This document shows positions 31,527 to 36,974 of a stretch of DNA of 36,974 bases, in pieces; position 1 is the first letter of the stretch, and the number at the start of each line of letters is the position of its first letter. Origin of the DNA: Bacteroidales bacterium UBA4284 (GTDB taxonomy: Bacteria; Bacteroidota; Bacteroidia; Bacteroidales; UBA932). The stretch is from positions 1 through 36,974 of the forward strand of contig DGVM01000146.1 in assembly GCA_002395925.1 (NCBI GenBank), given 5' to 3'. A model generated the notes under the pieces. That model saw only the letters and a program-made list of their open reading frames with translations, was not told the DNA's origin and did not search any database. The position numbers and the translations under genes are program-made.

Positions 31527-31939
31527 GAATCGGCTACACAACCGGAGTCTTCGACCTTTTCCACGTCGGACACCTGAATCTTCTCAAGAATGCCAAAGGC
31601 CTCTGTGACAAGCTTATAGTTGGCGTAACCACCGACGAACTCGTGGAATACAAAGGCAAGCACGCCTTTATTCCGTTCGAGGACAGGATAGAAATCGTAC
31701 GCAGCATACGGTATGTCGATGCTGCCGTGCCGCAGTACGACATGGACAAGCTCGCCGCATGCAAGAAGCTCGGTGCGAGCATCCTGTTCGTAGGAGACGA
31801 CTGGTACGGGACCGACAAATGGGAAAAATACGAAGAGGAGCTCAAGACCGAGGGTATAGAAATAGTGTATTTCCCTTACACAAAGGGCGTTTCGTCCACC
31901 AAAATCAATGCAGCCCTGGACCGTATCCGCAACAAATAA
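31523..31939 (+). CDS. tagD: Glycerol-3-phosphate cytidylyltransferase (TagD-like)
   Basis: Makes CDP-glycerol from glycerol-3-phosphate and CTP. The 138-residue protein has the nucleotidyltransferase HxGH motif in GVFDLFHVGHLNLL (H14, H17), FVGDDWYGTDKWEKYE and the C-terminal KGVSSTKI, equivalent to the R-T-x-G-I-S-T-T/S signature. Size matches TagD/GCT enzymes of wall teichoic acid synthesis. CDP-glycerol would feed the CDP-glycerol glycerophosphotransferase-like protein two genes on. A related CDP-ribitol or other cytidylyl/adenylyltransferase cannot be ruled out. Confidence 0.85.
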   Translation: MRIGYTTGVFDLFHVGHLNLLKNAKGLCDKLIVGVTTDELVEYKGKHAFIPFEDRIEIVRSIRYVDAAVPQYDMDKLAACKKLGASILFVGDDWYGTDKWEKYEEELKTEGIEIVYFPYTKGVSSTKINAALDRIRNK

Positions 31940-31942
31940 AAC

Positions 31943-32989
31943 ATGTACGGCAAGAATTTTTGCATGAGCTCTTTCCTGGCTCTGCGCTACATAGAGAAAG
32001 ACGAGGCCGATTTTTCGGAATCCTTGCACCACCGCCCCTGCAAGCATATTCCCGATGCAGGCAAGACGGCGATACGGAACGGTTCCGACCTCGATGCCGC
32101 CATTGCCGCCGTTTTCGGCACCCTTGCCGGCGAGCGCCTGGGCCTGCTGCTCTCGGGTGGCATGGACAGCGGCATACTCGCTTCGTACATGCCCGGGGGG
32201 TCTGATGCCTACACCTTCCGTTTCCTGGGCGGGTCTTATCAGGAAGAGGAGCTGGAGAGGGCACGCGAATTCGCACGCAGGGCCCGCCTGCGTCTGCATT
32301 ACGTCGATATAGACTGGAGCGTGGTGGAACGCTGCCTGCCGGCTGTCATGAAGACCAAAGGCGCTCCGGTTCATTCAATAGAGCCCCAGGTGTACAGCGC
32401 TGCACTGCAGGCCAAGGCGGACGGAGTGACGAAGCTTGTCATAGGCGACGGCGCCGACTACGTCTTCGGCGGCATGGACGGACTCTACGCTAAAGACTGG
32501 ACTTTCGACGAGTTCGTGCGGCGCTATACCTACATCGACCCTTCCGAGGTGCTGGTCGAACCGGTCAGCATGGATTATCTTTTCGAACGCTACAGGACAG
32601 GGCCCGACAGCATCGACTTCATACGCTTTCTGGACGATGTATGCACCGACGAGAGCTATGCAAGTTACGACAATGCCTTCTTCGCTGCCGGAATGCCTTA
32701 TGCCGATCCGTACGAGAATCTCAAGATGGCCGAAGCCCTGGACCTGCAGAGGATACGCAGCGGCGATTCAAAATACATTGTGCGTGAGCTCTTCCGCATG
32801 CGTTATCCCGATCTTCCCGTGCCGCAGAAGCTTCCCATGCCCCGTCCGGTCGATGCCTATTTCGCTTCGTGGAAGGGACCGGTGCGTCCGGAGTTCCGCT
32901 CCGACATCCGGCTCGACAGCTATTCCGGCAACGATAAGTGGCTGCTGTGGTGCCTGGAGCGCTTCCTTAACGAATATTTTCCGCTATGA
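31943..32989 (+). CDS. Asparagine-synthase-domain protein without glutaminase domain
   Basis: A 348-residue cytoplasmic ATP-pyrophosphatase of the asparagine synthase C-domain type. The PP-loop SGGMDS is at 71-76, followed by YTFRFLGG and GDGADYVFGGMDGLY. The N-terminal class II glutaminase domain (which would start Met-Cys) is missing; only about 65 residues precede the PP-loop. It may use free ammonia, or adenylate a carboxylate for amide formation on a sugar or polymer substituent. Its place between TagD and a TagF/B-like transferase suggests it modifies the surface polymer (inference). It starts 3 bp after TagD and overlaps the next gene by 4 bp. Confidence 0.75.
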   Translation: MYGKNFCMSSFLALRYIEKDEADFSESLHHRPCKHIPDAGKTAIRNGSDLDAAIAAVFGTLAGERLGLLLSGGMDSGILASYMPGGSDAYTFRFLGGSYQEEELERAREFARRARLRLHYVDIDWSVVERCLPAVMKTKGAPVHSIEPQVYSAALQAKADGVTKLVIGDGADYVFGGMDGLYAKDWTFDEFVRRYTYIDPSEVLVEPVSMDYLFERYRTGPDSIDFIRFLDDVCTDESYASYDNAFFAAGMPYADPYENLKMAEALDLQRIRSGDSKYIVRELFRMRYPDLPVPQKLPMPRPVDAYFASWKGPVRPEFRSDIRLDSYSGNDKWLLWCLERFLNEYFPL

Positions 32990-34140
32990 GCGCCGCAGCT
33001 AAATTTGGAAAACGCCTGAAAGCGGTGCTGGAGATATGCGGCATGGCCCTTTCGAGCCTTTCGCCGCGTCGCAGCGACCTTGTGCTTTTCGGCTCATGGT
33101 TCGGCAACAGATACGACGACAACCCCCGCTTCCTGCATGAGTATGCCGCAGGGCGTCCGGGGGTACGCTGCGTGTGGATGACAAGGTCCGCACAGGTGCG
33201 CGAGCGCCTGGAAGCCAAGGGACAGGAAGTTTGCATGATGGGAACGCCTAAGGCACTGGGACTGCTGCTGCGGGCCGGACGGGTGGTTTATTCTGTCGGC
33301 CCCGGCGATGTGGGGCCTCTTGCCGCCATGGGAGGCGCAGTCATCGTCAACCTTTGGCATGGAGTGCCTATAAAGCGCGTCGGCGCACTTCTGGAGGAAA
33401 AACCGTCCCGATTCTGGGATTGGATTCGCAGGGCCCGGTCCCGCCTGAGCAGAATTTACGCCTTTTCTACCTCAGAACAGGTGTCTCAGCTGTACGGCAG
33501 GGTGTTCCGTCTGGACCAATCGCATATTCTCGACCTCGGGCAGTCCCGTACCGATTATTTCTTTTCCGATCACCTCAACCCGTTGAGGCAGGCCTGGCCC
33601 GGGAAGCGCATTATCCTTTATATGCCGACATTCCGTCAGATGGGAAAACAGCGCAGGGACATGCAGTCGGTCCTCGACCATGCCGCCCTCGATGCTTTCT
33701 GCGCCGACAGGGGAGTGGTCTTCCTCATCAAGGAACATTATTATGTCAGCCCGACGGATTCGGAGCGATATGAAAATGTGGTCCATGTGCAGGACGGAGC
33801 TTATTCCGCCCAGGAACTGCTCGACGCTGCCGACATCCTGGTTACCGACTATTCCAGTTGTTTCGTGGATTATCTGCTGCTGGACCGTCCCCAGGTGTTC
33901 TACGCATACGATTACGACGATTACAAGGACCGCGACAGGGACTTCATATTCGATTATTCCAAGACCGTACCCGGCCGGGTCTGCCGCAGTTTCGACGGAC
34001 TTGTGCAGGAACTTGACGCCATCCTTGGCGGAAGCGACGCCTTTGCCGGCAAGCGCCGCGAGATGACTGACTTCTATTTCAGCCCGTCCAACCGCGGCCC
34101 CGTCGCGGCGAAACAACTGGAAACGATACTCGAGTTATGA
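32986..34140 (+). CDS. CDP-glycerol glycerophosphotransferase-like protein (TagB/TagF family)
   Basis: Transfers glycerol-phosphate from CDP-glycerol to a lipid-linked glycan or to a growing chain, at the cytoplasmic face of the membrane. The 384-residue protein carries the Glyphos_transf pattern: NLWHGVPIKRVG with H125, YAFSTSEQV, ILYMPTFRQMG, FLIKEHYYVS and ILVTDYSSCFVDYLLLDRP. It is short, closer to single-domain TagB-like primases than to long TagF polymerases, so addition of one or a few units is more likely than a long chain. Both ends overlap neighbours by 4 bp (ATGA). Confidence 0.88.
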   Translation: MSAAAKFGKRLKAVLEICGMALSSLSPRRSDLVLFGSWFGNRYDDNPRFLHEYAAGRPGVRCVWMTRSAQVRERLEAKGQEVCMMGTPKALGLLLRAGRVVYSVGPGDVGPLAAMGGAVIVNLWHGVPIKRVGALLEEKPSRFWDWIRRARSRLSRIYAFSTSEQVSQLYGRVFRLDQSHILDLGQSRTDYFFSDHLNPLRQAWPGKRIILYMPTFRQMGKQRRDMQSVLDHAALDAFCADRGVVFLIKEHYYVSPTDSERYENVVHVQDGAYSAQELLDAADILVTDYSSCFVDYLLLDRPQVFYAYDYDDYKDRDRDFIFDYSKTVPGRVCRSFDGLVQELDAILGGSDAFAGKRREMTDFYFSPSNRGPVAAKQLETILEL

Positions 34141-35039
34141 CGCCGGAAGTAAGCATAGTGATAGTCTGCATGAACCGTCCCGACCTTCTTTTCCCTTGTC
34201 TGGACGGCATACGCGCACATACTTCCGTAAGTTACGAAACGCTTGTGGTGGCCTACCTTTTCTCTGAGGATAACTTGCGCAAGTTAAGGGACTTGTATCC
34301 GTGGGTCACGATAATCGAGAGCAATCAGACACGGGGCTTTTCAGAGAACAACAACCTTGCGCTCCGCCGTGCGGCCGGCCGCTACTGCTTCGTGCTCAAC
34401 GACGATACGCTCCTCGAAGGCCCTGTCATAGACCGCCTGCACCAGCTTTTTTTCAAGCTTCCTGCGACTACGGCTGCCGTATCGCCCCGCCTGCTGCTGG
34501 AAGACGGTACCGTGCAGTTCGCCGGACGCTGTTTCCAGACTCCTTTGGAGTATGTGCTGGGGCTGAGCGGTCTGGTGAAAGACAAGCCCGTTCAAGCCAC
34601 GTCACTTTCCCGTACCGAGAACCTTTCCGGCGCCGCCTTTATGATAAAGACCGAGCTGTTCCGAGAAATCGGCTGGTTCGACGAGCGTTATTTCTTTTCT
34701 CCTGAGGACGTTGCGGTGGCAAGGGAGCTCAGCCGCAGGGGTTATTCCGTGTATGTGGACCCGGGCATCGACGTAATCCACAAGTGGCGCCGTTCTTCTT
34801 CTCCCATCATGGCTGCAATACGTCCGGCTGCGGTGCGGGGCAGCATGATATACTTTTTCGGAGGCAAAGGCCTGCGCTGTACCTTGACAGGAGTCGTCAT
34901 TTTTGCCGTTTATTCCGTCAAATGGCTTGCTGCCGTCCTGCGCTCCCGCAAGCTGGAGGCCCTGACCTTTGCAAACGTCGCGGCCTCGGCGTTCAGCCGC
35001 AAGACTCCCAAGGAACTGTTCATACGTTACCGCCCATGA
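34137..35039 (+). CDS. Family 2 glycosyltransferase (rhamnosyltransferase-like)
   Basis: A 300-residue GT-A transferase. It begins VSIVIVCMNRPDLLFPCLDG, with FVLNDDTLLEGPV as the metal-binding acidic motif, SGAAFMIKTELFREIGWFDE and FFSPEDVAVARELSRRGY. This pattern is common in rhamnosyl- or galactofuranosyl-type GT2 enzymes. A hydrophobic stretch near residues 245-265 may associate it with the membrane. It adds a sugar to the lipid-linked repeat unit made by the cluster. The donor sugar cannot be read from sequence. Confidence 0.85.
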   Translation: MTPEVSIVIVCMNRPDLLFPCLDGIRAHTSVSYETLVVAYLFSEDNLRKLRDLYPWVTIIESNQTRGFSENNNLALRRAAGRYCFVLNDDTLLEGPVIDRLHQLFFKLPATTAAVSPRLLLEDGTVQFAGRCFQTPLEYVLGLSGLVKDKPVQATSLSRTENLSGAAFMIKTELFREIGWFDERYFFSPEDVAVARELSRRGYSVYVDPGIDVIHKWRRSSSPIMAAIRPAAVRGSMIYFFGGKGLRCTLTGVVIFAVYSVKWLAAVLRSRKLEALTFANVAASAFSRKTPKELFIRYRP

Positions 35040-36031
35040 AGCTATCCGTCGTCATCCCGGTGTACAATACCGGCAAATACCTTTCCCGGTGTCTGGATTC
35101 GCTGCTCGACGGCATCCCTGCCGGGGAAGTGGAGATCATCGTCGTAAATGACGGATCCACCGATAATTCGCTGCAGATTGCGGGAAGTTACGGCAGGCGC
35201 TATGAGTGCGTCAGGGTGTTCTCTCAGCCCAACGCAGGCCAGAGCGTCGCGCGGAATGCCGGCATGGCCGAGGCGGCGGGAGAGTACCTGTGGTTTGTGG
35301 ATTCCGATGATTATGTTGCTCCTGGCAGCGTCGGAGCCATTATCGACGCATGTTCCAAGTATTCTCCGGACCTGCTTGCGATAGGCAGTGCCAGGGTTTC
35401 CGAAGACAAGTATCTGGAAGACGCTTATTATTCTCCCTCCCTCGAAGGACAGACGATGAGCGGCCCCGGGATGATGCGGCGCGGGCTGCTCAAATCGGTT
35501 TGCCCTCCCTTTCTCGTGGCTCGCCGCAGCTTCTTGACCGACAACGGATTATGCTTTCTGCCGGGGGTGTTCCACGAAGACGACGAACTGATTCCGAGAA
35601 TGGTTTACGAAGCAAGCACGGTGGCTTTTCTGCCTCAGGTGTGCTATCTGGTGTATTCCCGGCCGGGCTCTACGACAAGGCATGTCAACCCCAAGCGCTC
35701 GCGGGACCAGATTGCAATCGCTGCAAGGCTGGACGGGTATTCCAGCCGTGTCCCCGCCGAGGACCGCTATCTTTTCTCCCGTCACATAACCGACCTTCTC
35801 AATGCCGCCATGAAGCTCACGCGGGATTATGACAGGGGACAGCGTGCCGAAGTCGGGGCGCTCCTGTACGAAAACCGCCGCCTGCTGGGGCACATGACGC
35901 GCTGCCGCATCCCTAAATTCGTACTTGAGGGGTGCCTGCTGCGGCTTTTTCCGAAGCGGGCGCTGGGTATTTACCATTTCCTGCAGGGGGCGGCCAGCAA
36001 GATGGGCCTTTCCACCGAAAGAAAAATCTGA
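35036..36031 (+). CDS. Family 2 glycosyltransferase (WbbL/EpsJ-like)
   Basis: A 331-residue GT2 enzyme starting MKLSVVIPVYNTGKYLSRCL, with IIVVNDGSTDNS, NAGQSVARNAGMAEAAGEYL and FVDSDDYVAPG (DxD), the classic GT-A core in the first 110 residues. GVFHEDDELIPRMVYEA supplies the acceptor-side ED motif. The ATG at 35036 overlaps the previous stop by 4 bp; longer upstream readings cover the preceding gene in another frame. It is the last gene of the surface-polymer cluster. No terminator is obvious in the 94 bp before secA. Confidence 0.87.
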   Translation: MKLSVVIPVYNTGKYLSRCLDSLLDGIPAGEVEIIVVNDGSTDNSLQIAGSYGRRYECVRVFSQPNAGQSVARNAGMAEAAGEYLWFVDSDDYVAPGSVGAIIDACSKYSPDLLAIGSARVSEDKYLEDAYYSPSLEGQTMSGPGMMRRGLLKSVCPPFLVARRSFLTDNGLCFLPGVFHEDDELIPRMVYEASTVAFLPQVCYLVYSRPGSTTRHVNPKRSRDQIAIAARLDGYSSRVPAEDRYLFSRHITDLLNAAMKLTRDYDRGQRAEVGALLYENRRLLGHMTRCRIPKFVLEGCLLRLFPKRALGIYHFLQGAASKMGLSTERKI

Positions 36032-36088
36032 GCCTGCCTTTTTGTCAGCGGCATGCACTTTGTTTGCGGCATTGTACGAATTATTTAT

Positions 36089-36096
36089 TAACTTTG
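36089..36096 (+). promoter_or_regulatory. -7 box of secA
   Basis: TAACTTTG, 29 nt before the secA ATG, with a TTTG at 36063-36066 as a possible -33 element (22 bp spacing, slightly long). Confidence 0.5.
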
Positions 36097-36125
36097 CCCG
36101 ATTTACACATTTGCAAGCATAGCTT

Positions 36126-36974
36126 ATGGCATTAACAGACATAATCAAGAAAGTATTCGGCTCCAAGGCTGACCGCGATTACAAGGCCGTCAAGCCGATC
36201 CTGGCCAAGTTTTTTGAGATTTATCCCAGCATAAACGCCCTTTCCGACGACGAGCTGCGCGAGCACAGCGCCGCCCTTCGCGAGCGTCTTCGCGAGGTCG
36301 AAAAGCCTTTCGAGGACCGTCTCGAAGAGATCCGTACCCAGCTCGCCGGAGAACTTCCCGTCTCCGAGAAAGAAAAGCTCGCCACCGAGTCCGACCGCCT
36401 CGTAAAGGAGGAGGACGATGCGATAGAGAAGTGCCTGGACGAGATACTCCCCGAGGCGTTCGCCATCATGAAGTCCACCGGCCGCCGCTTCAAGCAGAAC
36501 GAAACCATAGTGGTAAACGCCACCGATTTCGACCGCAAGCTGAGCGTCGATCACGACTTCGTGCACATCGAGGGCGACAAGGCCGTTTACCAGAACCACT
36601 GGGTAGCAGGCGGCAACGAGATAGTCTGGGACATGGAGCATTACGGCGACCCTGCACCCACCGACCGCGAGCAGGCCGGCTCGGCATGCCAGGTCATCGG
36701 CGGTATCGCCCTGCACCAGGGAAAGATCGCAGAAATGGCAACCGGCGAAGGCAAAACCCTCGTGGCAACCTTCCCCGTATTCCTTAACGCACTGGCAGGC
36801 AAGGGCGTACATGTTGTCACCGTCAACGACTACCTGTCCAAGCGAGACTCCGAGTGGATGGGTCCCCTGTATATGTTCCACGGCCTTTCCGTAGATTGCA
36901 TCGACAAGCATCAGCCCAACTCCGACGCCCGCCGCCGTGCATACGAGTGCGACATCACCTTCGGAACCAACAAC
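36126..36974 (+). CDS. secA: Preprotein translocase ATPase SecA (3' end cut by window edge)
   Basis: Motor ATPase of the Sec pathway, which drives preproteins through SecYEG. The first 283 residues are visible: the N-terminal helix, [17 protein letters not shown], a charged helical insertion (about residues 57-100) that I associate with the long Bacteroidota SecA, then [20 protein letters not shown] and the Walker A region [13 protein letters not shown] (K210, T211), followed by [19 protein letters not shown]. No frameshift is seen. Its own promoter box lies upstream. The remainder lies beyond the window. Confidence 0.97.
   Translation, partial: MALTDIIKKVFGSKADRDYKAVKPILAKFFEIYPSINALSDDELREHSAALRERLREVEKPFEDRLEEIRTQLAGELPVSEKEKLATESDRLVKEEDDAIEKCLDEILPEAFAIMKSTGRRFKQNETIVVNATDFDRKLSVDHDFVHIEGDKAVYQNHWVAGGNEIVWDMEHYGDPAPTDREQAGSACQVIGGIALHQGKIAEMATGEGKTLVATFPVFLNALAGKGVHVVTVNDYLSKRDSEWMGPLYMFHGLSVDCIDKHQPNSDARRRAYECDITFGTNN

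Noticed and set aside
1..36974. Insertion sequences, prophage or conjugative genes
   Set aside because: No transposase, integrase, phage structural or mobilisation protein motif was found among the credible reading frames.

Overview
The window is a chromosomal segment of a Gram-negative Bacteroidota bacterium, most likely a gut Bacteroidales. The evidence is a SusC/SusD pair, many secreted lipoproteins with acidic or Pro-rich linkers after the lipobox Cys, a GH109 enzyme, and TAnnTTTG -7 promoter boxes in front of many genes. I cannot name the genus. Both edges cut genes: aquaporin on the left and secA on the right.

Layout. 1-1.9 kb holds housekeeping genes (aqpZ, serB). 1.9-3.9 kb holds a NahK-like HexNAc kinase with an EamA transporter. 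3.96-11.0 kb is a long leftward set of secreted proteins: two proteins sharing a fimbrillin-like N-terminal module, a 46-residue micro-protein, an orphan esterase N-terminal domain, an alkaline phosphatase, a thioredoxin-like DUF5106 lipoprotein and a CBM9-like lipoprotein. A second CBM9-like lipoprotein (11.27-12.0 kb) diverges from the last of these. 12.06-22.08 kb is a leftward polysaccharide-utilisation operon: DeoR-type regulator, agaS, susC, susD, a DUF4874/DUF4832 lipoprotein and a propeller lipoprotein. 22.2-27.7 kb is the divergent partner operon: PfkB kinase, GH36-type hydrolase, secreted tyrosine-phosphatase-like lipoprotein and GH109 alpha-N-acetylgalactosaminidase. Then come a small lipoprotein, a Na/Pi cotransporter, tRNA-Gly(CCC), a six-gene surface-polymer cluster with glycerol-phosphate genes (flippase, TagD, Asn-synthase-like, TagF/B-like, two GT2), and secA.

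How it fits together. GH109, GH36, AgaS and a sugar kinase point to capture and catabolism of an alpha-GalNAc/alpha-Gal-containing glycan, with SusCD as importer. Secreted phosphatases and a phosphate cotransporter nearby suggest that the substrate may carry phosphate (inference). GTTTCGTTTTG-type repeats occur in three intergenic regions: upstream of agaS, between the regulator and the kinase, and between the two divergent CBM9-like lipoproteins. I propose that these are operators of the DeoR-family regulator and tie the three operons into one regulon.

The most striking unexplained structure is a 59-bp, codon-phased inverted repeat (56/59 identical) inside the 5' ends of the two divergent CBM9-like lipoprotein genes. 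It flanks their shared promoter/operator region. Inversion would swap signal peptides and promoters without breaking either reading frame.
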